DNA from: Bacteroidales bacterium UBA5342
GTDB lineage: Bacteria > Bacteroidota > Bacteroidia > Bacteroidales > UBA5342
DNA length: 64,000 bases
Direction of reading: 5' to 3'
Assembly (NCBI GenBank): GCA_002408065.1
Contig: DHQI01000055.1
Location: 36,780 to 100,779, forward strand
This document shows, one piece after another, positions 8,981 through 17,940 of this stretch (within the stretch, counting starts at the first letter, position 1; each line of letters starts with the position of its first letter). The notes under the pieces are model-generated. The model worked only from the letters and a program-made list of their open reading frames with translations, made no database searches and was not told where the DNA came from. A program made the translations under genes and the position numbers.

Positions 8981-10399
8981 CTATCCTTCTTTTGTCTTCA
9001 CCTTGAATAAGAACAAGCTCAGAAAAAGCAGAGCAACACTGATACCAAGAAGATAGGACAAATCTTTTCCCAACTCAAAGCCCTCCGGCGCAATTAATAT
9101 ATAGGTACTAACCACTGATGTCATAAAAGTGGCCGGTATAGCTACAAACCAAAATTTCCCGCTTGTTTGTTTCATATAAATAGCTGCTGTCCATAACACA
9201 AAAACCGAAAGTGTCTGATTGGCCCAACCAAAATAACGCCACACGACGCTAAAGTCAATCTGCGTCAACAGCAAAGCTATAGCAAACATTGGAAGGGTGA
9301 TATAAAAACGTTGAACTATTTTCTCCTGACTCAGATTAAAAGAATCAGCGATGGTGAGGCGGGCACTACGAAAAGCCGTGTCTCCCGAGGTTATAGGTGC
9401 TGCCACTACACCTACTAAAGCTAAAAAACCGCCAACTTTTCCTAACAAAGAATTACAAATCTCGTTCACGGCCCAAGCCGCATTATGTCCTGGTTCCGAT
9501 AAACTTACCCCCAACTCTTCCACACCTCCAAAAAATGACATAGCTATCGCCGCCCAAATCAAAGCCACAATGCCTTCAGTAATCATTGCTCCGAAAAAAA
9601 TCTTTTTACCGTCTTTCTCATTAGGTAAACATCGCGCCATCATAGGAGACTGTGTAGAGTGAAAACCCGACACCGCACCACAAGCTATCGTAATAAACAA
9701 AAGAGGGAATATCGGAAATTTACCCGGTTCAGCGTGCATATTACGAATATTGGCCGGCACCAATTCCGGCACATCAAAACCACCAAATACCATCGTGATA
9801 GTAATACCCACCGCCATAATTAACAAGCTAATACCAAAAGCAGGATAGATTTTACCAATCAGTTTATCTATAGGGATCAAAGTAGCCAAAAGGTAATAAA
9901 TAAATATACCTGCTACTAAATAAGACACTTCCACACCTGTAATACCATGTAATATAGCCGCAGGTCCTTTGACAAAAACAACACCAACCAATATCAGTAG
10001 ACCTACCGCAAACACGCGCATGAAATTCTTCACACCAACGCCAAGGTATTTACCAACAACCTCCGGGATACTGGCTCCGCCGTGACGAATGGACAACATC
10101 CCCGAGAAATAATCATGTACTGAGCCAATAAAAATACACCCAACCACAATCCAGATAAAGGCCACAGGCCCCCATAAAGCTCCGGCTATTGCTCCGAATA
10201 TCGGCCCCAGACCTGCAATATTAAGAAATTGAATCAGGAAAATTTTACCATTACTCAAGGGAACAAAATCAACGCCATCGTTCTTAGTAATTGCCGGCGT
10301 TTGTCGCTTAGAATCTGCACCAAACTGTTTTTCCACAAAAGTACCGTAGACAAAATAGGCAGTCACCAATATAGTGACACAAATAAAAAAGGTTATCAT
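8981..10399 (-). CDS. cstA: Carbon-starvation transporter CstA
   Basis: A 472-residue, very hydrophobic protein with about 12-13 membrane spans, matching the CstA family. CstA-type transporters import peptides or, in E. coli paralogues, pyruvate, when carbon is scarce. Family landmarks include NGKIFLIQFLNIAGLGPIFG near residue 50, SIRHGGASIPEVVGKYLG near 102-119, and SGFHSTQSPMMARCLP near 242. It is shorter than the roughly 700-residue E. coli CstA, lacking the extra C-terminal spans, as other short homologues do. It has its own -7 box at 10422-10429 overlapped by a palindrome, and a tiny ORF directly downstream. The next gene in the same direction is the EF-G2 type factor. Confidence 0.9.
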   Translation of the reverse strand: MITFFICVTILVTAYFVYGTFVEKQFGADSKRQTPAITKNDGVDFVPLSNGKIFLIQFLNIAGLGPIFGAIAGALWGPVAFIWIVVGCIFIGSVHDYFSGMLSIRHGGASIPEVVGKYLGVGVKNFMRVFAVGLLILVGVVFVKGPAAILHGITGVEVSYLVAGIFIYYLLATLIPIDKLIGKIYPAFGISLLIMAVGITITMVFGGFDVPELVPANIRNMHAEPGKFPIFPLLFITIACGAVSGFHSTQSPMMARCLPNEKDGKKIFFGAMITEGIVALIWAAIAMSFFGGVEELGVSLSEPGHNAAWAVNEICNSLLGKVGGFLALVGVVAAPITSGDTAFRSARLTIADSFNLSQEKIVQRFYITLPMFAIALLLTQIDFSVVWRYFGWANQTLSVFVLWTAAIYMKQTSGKFWFVAIPATFMTSVVSTYILIAPEGFELGKDLSYLLGISVALLFLSLFLFKVKTKEG

Positions 10400-10421
10400 A
10401 ATTTGTTCGATTTTTCGAGCA

Positions 10422-10429
10422 CAAATCTA
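10422..10429 (-). promoter_or_regulatory. Candidate -7 box for cstA
   Basis: The minus strand reads TAGATTTG, matching TAnnTTTG, 22 bp before the cstA start. The palindrome at 10430-10443 abuts it on the upstream side, inside the -33/-7 spacer. Confidence 0.5.
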
Positions 10430-10443
10430 TACAATACATTGTA
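10430..10443. promoter_or_regulatory. Inverted repeat in the cstA promoter
   Basis: TACAATACATTGTA is a perfect inverted repeat (6-bp arms, 2-bp centre) touching the -7 box of cstA. A protein bound here would block or reposition RNA polymerase. Confidence 0.45.
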
Positions 10444-10466
10444 AATAATGTACGTGCCCATCTTTT

Positions 10467-10488
10467 TATTGTACCCCAAAGTACAATA
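10467..10488. promoter_or_regulatory. Inverted repeat upstream of the cstA promoter
   Basis: TATTGTAC and GTACAATA form perfect 8-bp arms around a 6-bp centre, about 40 bp upstream of the -7 box. It could be an activator site or the mreD-side end of the transcript; no T-run follows on the minus strand. Confidence 0.45.
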
Positions 10489-10522
10489 TTACATTTTACG
10501 GTTTCTAGCTAACGGGGTAGTA

Positions 10523-11032
10523 CTACGAAAGGTTCTTTTTGACAGCCGTCTGTATAATGCTGATCACCAGCAATGTCAAAACACTGCTCTGCAAGGTATT
10601 AACAAGAATCATGCTAAAATTAGAGAAGGAAAAACTTTCCACCAGATAAAGCACCAAATGATGAGTCAATACCATAAAGCCGGAATAGCGCAAAAACCAA
10701 CTCCAACCATTATCCCTCACTGACGGAACGGTTCCTACCTCATAATCACCTTGCGGAGACAAAGCAGGTAATAATACGATTCTAAAAAAACCGGCAAAAA
10801 CAGCCGCCGCCATATGCACCCCCATGGTGCCGCTAAAAAAATCCACCGAAAGCCCCAAAAGAGCACTCAACATCAATACATTACGGCCCTGAATTCCAAA
10901 AGGCAACGCTAAGATAAAATAAACATAAGGAAAAGCATTAATAGTGCCACGAAATTGCATTTGACTAAACACTAACACTTGTAAGCCTACCAAAACCACA
11001 AAAAGGAATGTATATTTCAGCCATCTTTCCAT
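10523..11032 (-). CDS. mreD: Rod-shape-determining protein MreD
   Basis: At 169 residues it has five predicted membrane spans and the MreD-type stretches PYVYFILALPFG (residues 35-46) and LSVDFFSGTMGVHMAA (61-76). MreD is the inner-membrane partner of MreC in the elongasome. It follows mreC with a 1-bp gap and is the last mre gene. The PBP2 and RodA genes that often follow in Bacteroidota are absent; cstA comes next. Confidence 0.9.
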   Translation of the reverse strand: MERWLKYTFLFVVLVGLQVLVFSQMQFRGTINAFPYVYFILALPFGIQGRNVLMLSALLGLSVDFFSGTMGVHMAAAVFAGFFRIVLLPALSPQGDYEVGTVPSVRDNGWSWFLRYSGFMVLTHHLVLYLVESFSFSNFSMILVNTLQSSVLTLLVISIIQTAVKKNLS

Positions 11033-11033
11033 A

Positions 11034-11864
11034 CTAGTTGCTCTGGGTGTTTTTTTCTATTTCCTTGCGTTCATCCATGGTGTTGTTTCGTATTACATAT
11101 ACATATATCAATCGCTTATAGTCGGTTGACAAGTCTACATTCAACTCGTGAAACACGCCTTCTTTTCCACCTTCAATACGGTCAATCGTTCCTACCATTA
11201 CCCCTTCAGGGAATATGGCTCCATAACCACTAGTCACTATTGTATCGCCCACCAACACTTCTACATGCTCTTCTATCCCCTTAAGAGACGCGTATTTATA
11301 ATCGTTAGTATCCCAACGCATCGTGCCAAAATAGTCACTATTCTTCAACTTACTACTCACCCGATACTCCACATTTATCAAAGGTAACACAATGGAATAA
11401 TGACGGCTTACACTTTTAATGACCCCCACTACACCATGGGTTCCAACCACAGCCATATCGGAAGCAACCCCATCCTGATATCCCACATTGATAGTCATCA
11501 AATTATGCTGCTGGCTCACAGATGCCTTGACCACTTTAGCAGGTATAATATCGATATCCTTATCAGCAAGGGGATCCTGTAGTGAAAACATAGAGGGTAA
11601 CTCTGACGATGAACCTTTAATGATTAGCTCTTTAAGAACAGCATTTTCTTTCACCAGCTCCTCATTAGTACTACGGAGAGAAAAATAATCCTTAACCTGA
11701 CTTTGCCTTTCGTAAACTCCCCCCATAGTGGCCAAAGACCAAGTATAAAACCTGGCACTTTGATAAGCGTTACGATTAAGAACAAACAAGAGCGAAGCCA
11801 GTTCCAAAAGCAGGAACAAAATAAAATTCTGATATTTTAAAATGAATTGTATTAAACTTCGCAT
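11034..11864 (-). CDS. mreC: Rod-shape-determining protein MreC
   Basis: At 276 residues it has one N-terminal membrane anchor (about residues 10-28), a short coiled coil (SLRSTNEELVKENAVLKELI, about 62-81), and the periplasmic beta-rich MreC domain with DGVASDMAVVGTHGVVGVI near 131-149. It links cytoplasmic MreB to periplasmic wall synthases. It lies about 97 bp downstream of mreB and 1 bp ahead of mreD, so cotranscription is likely. Confidence 0.93.
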   Translation of the reverse strand: MRSLIQFILKYQNFILFLLLELASLLFVLNRNAYQSARFYTWSLATMGGVYERQSQVKDYFSLRSTNEELVKENAVLKELIIKGSSSELPSMFSLQDPLADKDIDIIPAKVVKASVSQQHNLMTINVGYQDGVASDMAVVGTHGVVGVIKSVSRHYSIVLPLINVEYRVSSKLKNSDYFGTMRWDTNDYKYASLKGIEEHVEVLVGDTIVTSGYGAIFPEGVMVGTIDRIEGGKEGVFHELNVDLSTDYKRLIYVYVIRNNTMDERKEIEKNTQSN

Positions 11865-11961
11865 TGGCCATTTTCTTTGTTACAGAGCTGGATGTCAGAT
11901 TACCAAAAGAAACTACCTGTACACCCCAAAAACCTGAAGCCCTGTAAGCCTGCTACCTTAT

Positions 11962-12981
11962 TTATCTAAGTAGGAATTGATATTTATCTGCATTCTTCAG
12001 TGCTACACCAGTACCACGTGCTACAGCGTGCAGTGGATCGTCGGCTATGTGAAATGGGATATTGATTTTATTCGAAAGACGTTTGTCCAAGCCTTTCAGC
12101 AAAGCACCACCTCCAGCCAAATAAATACCGTTTCGTACGATATCAGCATACAGCTCTGGCGGTGTTTGTTCCAATGCACTCAAAATAGCTGTTTCAACCT
12201 TGGCAATAGATTTTTCCAGACAGTGGGAGATTTCCTGGTATGACACTGGTATCTCCATTGGCAAAGAAGACATAGCATTAGGCCCATGTACGATGAAATC
12301 TGTCGGCGGCTCTTCGAGATCTGTCAAGGCCGAACCTACATTAATCTTAATTTCTTCAGCAGTACGCTCTCCAATTTTTATGTTGTGTTGACGACGCATA
12401 TAAGCCATAATATCCTGCGTCAAGTCGTTACCGGCAATACGAATGGACATATTAGAAACGATACCACCCAAAGAAATAACCGCAATCTCGGTAGTACCAC
12501 CACCTATATCCACAATCATATTACCTTCAGGAGCTTCTACATCTATACCTATACCTATAGCAGCTGCCATAGGCTCATAAATCATATAAACGTCTCGTCC
12601 GCCCGCATGTTCCGAGGAGTCACGCACCGCACGTATCTCCACCTCCGTACTACCGGATGGAATACAGACCACCATCTTCAAAGAAGGCGACAGCATACGC
12701 GAGCTTTTATTCATCATCTTAATCATACCACGTATCATCAGCTCCGCAGCATGGAAATCAGCAATTACCCCATCGCGTAGCGGTCGGATAACTTTGATGT
12801 CATCGTGGGTTTTTCCCTGCATCTGACGAGCCTTTTCGCCCAAGGCTATCAGTTTTTCTGTACGACGATCAAGAGCCACTACCGATGGCTCATCCACTAC
12901 GATCTTATCATTATGAATAATGATTGTATTAGCTGTTCCAAGGTCAATCGCAATCTCTTGTGTGAATGAAAATAATCCCAT
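11962..12981 (-). CDS. mreB: Actin-like cell-shape protein MreB
   Basis: The 339-residue length is standard. Phosphate-1 motif IDLGTANT is at residues 13-20, phosphate-2 IVDIGGGTTE near 156-165, and the adenosine motif GIYLAGGGALL near 285-295. An N-terminal FSFTQE amphipathic stretch fits membrane binding. MreB filaments steer lateral wall synthesis, so the organism is probably rod-shaped. It sits between purH upstream and mreC downstream on the minus strand. Confidence 0.96.
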   Translation of the reverse strand: MGLFSFTQEIAIDLGTANTIIIHNDKIVVDEPSVVALDRRTEKLIALGEKARQMQGKTHDDIKVIRPLRDGVIADFHAAELMIRGMIKMMNKSSRMLSPSLKMVVCIPSGSTEVEIRAVRDSSEHAGGRDVYMIYEPMAAAIGIGIDVEAPEGNMIVDIGGGTTEIAVISLGGIVSNMSIRIAGNDLTQDIMAYMRRQHNIKIGERTAEEIKINVGSALTDLEEPPTDFIVHGPNAMSSLPMEIPVSYQEISHCLEKSIAKVETAILSALEQTPPELYADIVRNGIYLAGGGALLKGLDKRLSNKINIPFHIADDPLHAVARGTGVALKNADKYQFLLR

Positions 12982-13206
12982 CTTAAATTAATTAAGAATT
13001 AAAAATTTTGAATTACGAATTTTCTCAATCCGTATCTCTCAGTTTTGAATCTACCTTTGTATCAATAAAATAAGCCAAGGTAAATGTTTTTTCTTATAGG
13101 TGAAAATTTCAAGGCATTAGTAATTTTTAAAACCGAAGTTTACTTTCGTCAATGAGGCTTTAAAAATCATGAAGCACCGAAGAAATTATTACATAAAAGG
13201 AAAAAT

Positions 13207-14787
13207 TTAGTGTTTAAAGTGACGTTTGCCAGTAAATATCATCGCAATATCGAACTCATCGCAAGCAGCAATGACTTCATCGTCGCGAATGCTTCCACCC
13301 GGCTCCACTATATTTTTAATGTTGTACTCGTTAGCGACTTCTATGCTGTCACGGAAAGGAAAAAACGCATCAGAAATCAATACCGCATCTTCTATAGCTG
13401 CCCCTTCTTTCAAGTTAAAACGTGGAATAGTTAACTGACGCAAACTATCTAAACGGTTAGGCTGTCCCATACCGGCACCTGTCAACCAGAAAGAACCATC
13501 AGGCGTTTCGTTAACCAAAGCAATAGCATTACTTTTCAGATGCTTACAAGCAGTAATACCAAAAGCTGTCAACTTCATCTTACTATCATCAAACTGACGT
13601 TTGGTGACGTTTTGGAAATCTGACTCGATGCCTTCATCCTCATCCTGTAGCAAGAAACCTCCACTGATTGAGCGGTATAGTTTTTCACCTGTAATCTCTG
13701 GTTTTACTGGTGTTTCCAGTAAACGCAAATTTTTCTTTTTACCAAAAATCTCTAATGCGTCAGGCGTAAACTCAGGAGCAATGATAATTTCAACGAATTT
13801 CTTTCCAAACCATTGAGCTATCTCTGCAGTCACGGTATCAGTGAAGCAGATAATACCGCCAAAAGCACTTATTGGATCACCAGCCCAAGCCAATTCCAGC
13901 GATTTTAAAACATCATCACTCACCGCTAAACCACAAGGGTTAAGGTGCTTGATAACAGAAACGGCGACTTTATTCTCGATATGATTTACCGAATGAAAAG
14001 CATCACTACACGATTTCCAAGCCGCATCAGCATCTAACATATTATTGTACGAAAGCGCCTTACCTTGCAACACCTTAGCGTTTGACAAAGTGATTTCAGA
14101 ATTCGAATTATTAAATTTAAAGAATGTTGCTTTTTGCTGTGGGTTTTCACCATAACGCAATACTTCACCATTGTTTAGAGCGATACGCTCTGTCTCATCC
14201 TCGTCAGAGAACCAGTTAAAAATAACACTGTCGTAATGCGAAGATACAGCAAAAGCACGCGAAGCAAACCATTTGCGCTCAGCTAACTCAGACTCACCTT
14301 TCTTTTCGTCTAATAACTGTTGTAAAGGTGCATATTCATCTTTTGAAGGAACGATGATAACATCTTTGAAATTTTTTGCAGCAGCACGGATCAGAGAAAT
14401 ACCACCGATATCAATTTTTTCAATAATATCCTGCTCTTCAGCTCCTGATGCTACCGTATCCTCAAAAGGATAAAGGTCAACTATCACCAGGTCTATTTCC
14501 GGAATTTCATATTCACCCAACTGGGCAACATCCCCTTCGTTGTCGCGACGGGAAAGTATCCCTCCAAAAACTTTAGGATGCAAAGTCTTCACACGCCCTC
14601 CCAAAATAGAAGGATAAGAGGTCAAGCTCTCTACAGGAGTACAAGGAATGCCCAAAGATTCTATAAAAGCCTGAGTACCACCTGTACTTATTAATTCCAC
14701 ATCAAGACTATGCAAAGTCTTTATAATTTCATCCAGTCCGTCTTTGTGGAAAACGGAGACTAAAGCAGATTTAATTCGCTTATTCAC
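13207..14787 (-). CDS. purH: Bifunctional AICAR formyltransferase / IMP cyclohydrolase
   Basis: The 526-residue protein has the N-terminal IMP cyclohydrolase (MGS-like) domain with STGGT near residues 35-39 and GGRVKTLHPKVFGG near 63-76. The AICAR transformylase half carries the catalytic Lys-His pair in VIKHLNPCG (about 279-287). It catalyses the last two steps of purine synthesis. The start is GTG; the N-terminus MNKRIKSALVSVFHKDGL matches family starts. A good promoter (-33 TTG, 20-bp spacer, TATTTTTG) lies 33 bp upstream. The 225 bp between purH and mreB are AT-rich and show no terminator. Confidence 0.96.
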   Translation of the reverse strand: MNKRIKSALVSVFHKDGLDEIIKTLHSLDVELISTGGTQAFIESLGIPCTPVESLTSYPSILGGRVKTLHPKVFGGILSRRDNEGDVAQLGEYEIPEIDLVIVDLYPFEDTVASGAEEQDIIEKIDIGGISLIRAAAKNFKDVIIVPSKDEYAPLQQLLDEKKGESELAERKWFASRAFAVSSHYDSVIFNWFSDEDETERIALNNGEVLRYGENPQQKATFFKFNNSNSEITLSNAKVLQGKALSYNNMLDADAAWKSCSDAFHSVNHIENKVAVSVIKHLNPCGLAVSDDVLKSLELAWAGDPISAFGGIICFTDTVTAEIAQWFGKKFVEIIIAPEFTPDALEIFGKKKNLRLLETPVKPEITGEKLYRSISGGFLLQDEDEGIESDFQNVTKRQFDDSKMKLTAFGITACKHLKSNAIALVNETPDGSFWLTGAGMGQPNRLDSLRQLTIPRFNLKEGAAIEDAVLISDAFFPFRDSIEVANEYNIKNIVEPGGSIRDDEVIAACDEFDIAMIFTGKRHFKH

Positions 14788-14819
14788 AAGTTCTTAAAAT
14801 TATTCGTTTTACAAGTGTA

Positions 14820-14850
14820 CAAAAATAGAAAAAACTTCGCCCGTATACAA
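14820..14850 (-). promoter_or_regulatory. Bacteroidota-type promoter of purH (and possibly mreBCD)
   Basis: On the minus strand TTG (14850-14848) is followed after exactly 20 bp by TATTTTTG (14827-14820), matching TTG-N19/21-TAnnTTTG. It is the most complete promoter match found in the window. Confidence 0.65.
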
Positions 14851-14977
14851 GCTGCCAAAGCCTCTAATTCCAGCCTTTTGAAGGGGAGTTGTTAACAAAC
14901 AATCCCCGTAATGCTAATGACTCAGAATTGACCACTTATAAGCAGGCGTATTTTAGCAGCTGTCAAATTTTATTTAT

Positions 14978-14985
14978 TACTTTTG
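14978..14985 (+). promoter_or_regulatory. Candidate -7 box for ftsK
   Basis: TACTTTTG, a match to TAnnTTTG, lies 30 bp before the ftsK ATG. A clear -33 element is missing. Confidence 0.45.
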
Positions 14986-15014
14986 TAAAAGAATTTTGAA
15001 AACTTAAGCATAGG

Positions 15015-17474
15015 ATGGCAAAAACTAAAAAGGCAAAAAAGCAGAAAAAATCTTTTCAAGACAGCAAACTGGCCAATTTCTTTAAAGATGAGCGACTTCG
15101 TGTCACTACCGGCATTGTTTTAGCCATCATCTCACTCTACCTTTTTCTGTCCATCATTTCTTTCTTCTTTGCCGGAGCTGCTGACCAGAGCAAACTGGAT
15201 ATGACCTTTCAGGAATTTATGAAAGCCGAAGTCATCGTCAGCAACTGGACCGGTAAATTCGGAGCCTTCCTTTCTAACCTTCTGGTCAATCGCGGCTTTG
15301 GTGTAGCCATTGTTCTACCTGTCTTTTTCATAGCCATAAGCGCCTTACGACTACTCAATTTCAAAATTTTAGACATAAAAAAAACCTTCACCTGGACCCT
15401 GGTAGGCACCATCTGGTTCTCTCTATTCTTTGGTTTTTTCTTTATCCACAACTACGAGGACACCTCCCTTTTTCTCGGGGGTATTCACGGTTACTTTGTA
15501 AGTTTGTGGCTCACGGCTGCTATTGGTGAGATAGGAACGGTGGCCGTCCTCATCCTTACCCTTTTTCTCTTTTTCCTTTTTGCTGTAGATAACTCCATCG
15601 AGCTTCTTAAAAAATGGAAAAGCTCGGCGACTGAATATTTTGCAAACTTACGCAAGAAGCGCATCAAAGATGTCATATTGGAAGATGACGATAGCGCATT
15701 ATCTCCTCTGGAAGATGAAAAAGGTCCTGAGATAAGCTTTGACAACGAACAAAACGACAACACTCAAAGCCAAACCAAAGCTTCAGTAGCCAAACCATCT
15801 GATGCGATGGAGTTGAAAGTGGAAGCAACCCCCGAAGAAGAAAAAATTGTACCAGATCCTGTCACAACAGAAAATGCAAACGACGAAGTGAGTCTGGATG
15901 TGATAGAAACCGAAGAAGAAGATCAGGTCAAAAAATCGGTTAAGGTCGAAGACCTTGAAGATTATGACCCTACGCTTGACTTACCAAAATTTAAGCTCCC
16001 TCCGCTCAACCTCTTGGTCGACCATAAAGTAGATGTGCAAGTTGGCGATGAGGAACTCTACGAGAATAAAAACCGCATAGTAGAAACGTTGGAACATTAC
16101 GGCATTAAAATAGCAAGCATCAAAGCCACTGTAGGACCGACTATCACCCTTTATGAAATAGTTCCTGACAAAGGAGTCCGCATTAATAAAATCAAGAATC
16201 TGGAAGACGACATTGCACTTAGCTTGGCCGCCTTGGGCATACGTATCATTGCCCCTATCCCGGGCAAAGGAACAGTAGGTATAGAAGTCCCTAACAAGAA
16301 GCCTGAAATCGTATCAATGTATTCGGTCATAGCCAGCAAGAAATTTCAGGAAGCCAAATACGAATTGCCTATTGCTCTGGGAAAAACGATTACCAATGAG
16401 ACCTTCTGTGTAGACCTTACCAAGATGCCACACATGCTTGTGGCCGGAGCTACAGGACAAGGTAAATCCGTCGGCATCAATGCCATTATCACATCATTAT
16501 TATACAAAAAACACCCGGCACAATTGAAGTTTGTTTTTGTAGATCCCAAGAAAGTGGAGCTCAACATATACTCCAAAATAGAAAAGCATTATTTGGCCAA
16601 ACTCCCGGAAGAAGAAGAACCAATCATCACAGATGTACAAAAAGTAGTCGCTACTCTCAACTCACTAACCATAGAAATGGACGAGCGCTACGACTTACTA
16701 AAAAATGCGACAGCACGTAACATAAAAGAATACAATGCCAAATTCATCAAACGCCGCCTTAACCCTGAAAAAGGACACCGCTATCTCCCTTACATAGTAG
16801 TCGTGGTAGATGAGTTTGCCGATTTGATAATGACGGCCGGAAAAGAAGTGGAATTGCCCATTGCCCGTATAGCACAACTAGCACGTGCCGTGGGCATTCA
16901 TATGATACTAGCCACTCAGCGTCCATCGACCAATATTGTGACAGGTGTAATCAAAGCCAACTTCCCGGCACGCGTGGCCTTCAAAGTATCTTCCATGATC
17001 GACTCACGCACCATCCTGGACTCTCCGGGCGCTAACCAGCTTATTGGACGTGGCGACATGCTCATCAGTCAGGGGAGTGATATGACACGCGTACAGTGTG
17101 CTTTTGTGGACACGCCTGAGGTGGAAGAGATTGTCGCCTTCATCGGCGAACAAAAAGGCTATCCGAGCGCTTTGTTGTTACCTGAATATGTAGCCGAGGA
17201 TAACAACGATTTAGAGAATAGCGGCGATGTGTTGGCACAACGTGATGCCTTGTTCGAAGAGGCGGCAAAAATCATAGTTGCCAACCAAAGCGGCTCTACC
17301 TCTATGCTGCAGCGCCGCATGAATGTAGGCTACAACCGGGCCGGACGCCTGATTGACCAAATGGAAGCCGCAGGCATTGTAGGCCCATTCGAAGGCAGCA
17401 AAGCCCGGAAAGTGTTAATTCCAGACGAAATGGCTTTGGAAGATCATTTAAGAAATATGGATTTGAATGCATAA
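15015..17474 (+). CDS. ftsK: DNA translocase FtsK/SpoIIIE
   Basis: At 819 residues it has four N-terminal membrane spans (about residues 30-195), a charged acidic linker (about 210-320), then the RecA-like motor. Walker A GATGQGKS lies near 478-485 and Walker B VVVVDEFADL near 594-603. The last 70 residues form the winged-helix gamma domain that reads chromosome-orientation sequences. FtsK pumps DNA through the septum and activates dimer resolution. It is divergent from purH and heads the run leading to mutL. The lolA gene that often follows ftsK in this phylum is not here. Confidence 0.96.
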   Translation: MAKTKKAKKQKKSFQDSKLANFFKDERLRVTTGIVLAIISLYLFLSIISFFFAGAADQSKLDMTFQEFMKAEVIVSNWTGKFGAFLSNLLVNRGFGVAIVLPVFFIAISALRLLNFKILDIKKTFTWTLVGTIWFSLFFGFFFIHNYEDTSLFLGGIHGYFVSLWLTAAIGEIGTVAVLILTLFLFFLFAVDNSIELLKKWKSSATEYFANLRKKRIKDVILEDDDSALSPLEDEKGPEISFDNEQNDNTQSQTKASVAKPSDAMELKVEATPEEEKIVPDPVTTENANDEVSLDVIETEEEDQVKKSVKVEDLEDYDPTLDLPKFKLPPLNLLVDHKVDVQVGDEELYENKNRIVETLEHYGIKIASIKATVGPTITLYEIVPDKGVRINKIKNLEDDIALSLAALGIRIIAPIPGKGTVGIEVPNKKPEIVSMYSVIASKKFQEAKYELPIALGKTITNETFCVDLTKMPHMLVAGATGQGKSVGINAIITSLLYKKHPAQLKFVFVDPKKVELNIYSKIEKHYLAKLPEEEEPIITDVQKVVATLNSLTIEMDERYDLLKNATARNIKEYNAKFIKRRLNPEKGHRYLPYIVVVVDEFADLIMTAGKEVELPIARIAQLARAVGIHMILATQRPSTNIVTGVIKANFPARVAFKVSSMIDSRTILDSPGANQLIGRGDMLISQGSDMTRVQCAFVDTPEVEEIVAFIGEQKGYPSALLLPEYVAEDNNDLENSGDVLAQRDALFEEAAKIIVANQSGSTSMLQRRMNVGYNRAGRLIDQMEAAGIVGPFEGSKARKVLIPDEMALEDHLRNMDLNA

Positions 17475-17544
17475 ATGCAAACACTCTGAAAACACAAATT
17501 TCAACCAGGACCAATCCTGAAACCAAAACGTTGACTTTACAATT

Positions 17545-17892
17545 ATGAAATTATCTCTTTTTAAACGCACGCAGCATAAAACCTTTAATCACATCCCTAT
17601 CTATTACAATGAAAAGGAAGAACGCATTAAAGAAATGGAGCGTCAGGCACAAATAGAACTACAGCAAGAGCAGGGCAAAAGCAATAATAACAGCGAAGGC
17701 AGTTACCGTGACCGCATCAAGGGTAGTATGCGCCGTTATGAGCATCAACATCAGTCAGCAGTTCACTTTGCAAGCAATCAAAAGCGCCGTTCCAACCTAA
17801 GAATAATCATCATTATTTCCATTTTGTTTTTGGTGGCATATCTTTTGTGGAATTACACCGAAACATTTGTACAAGCTTTTATGAGAAACTAA
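17545..17892 (+). CDS. Small conserved membrane protein between ftsK and mutL
   Basis: This 115-residue protein begins with a basic segment and the motif FNHIPIYYNEKEER (about residues 14-27). It continues through a Gln/Asn/Ser-rich charged helix and ends with one hydrophobic span near residues 83-102. The YYN-x-E-KEER-type opening recurs in small Bacteroidota proteins next to mutL as I recall, but no function is known to me. Topology suggests a cytoplasmic N-terminus and a C-terminal membrane anchor. It lies 70 bp after ftsK and 48 bp before mutL on the same strand. Confidence 0.75.
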   Translation: MKLSLFKRTQHKTFNHIPIYYNEKEERIKEMERQAQIELQQEQGKSNNNSEGSYRDRIKGSMRRYEHQHQSAVHFASNQKRRSNLRIIIIISILFLVAYLLWNYTETFVQAFMRN

Positions 17893-17940
17893 AAGCACAC
17901 TGAAACATTCCCCAAAATCAATAATAAAAAAACAACTATC

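Noticed and set aside
13052..13059. TACCTTTG on the plus strand between mreB and purH as a promoter
   Set aside because: Both flanking genes are on the minus strand, so the box points the wrong way.
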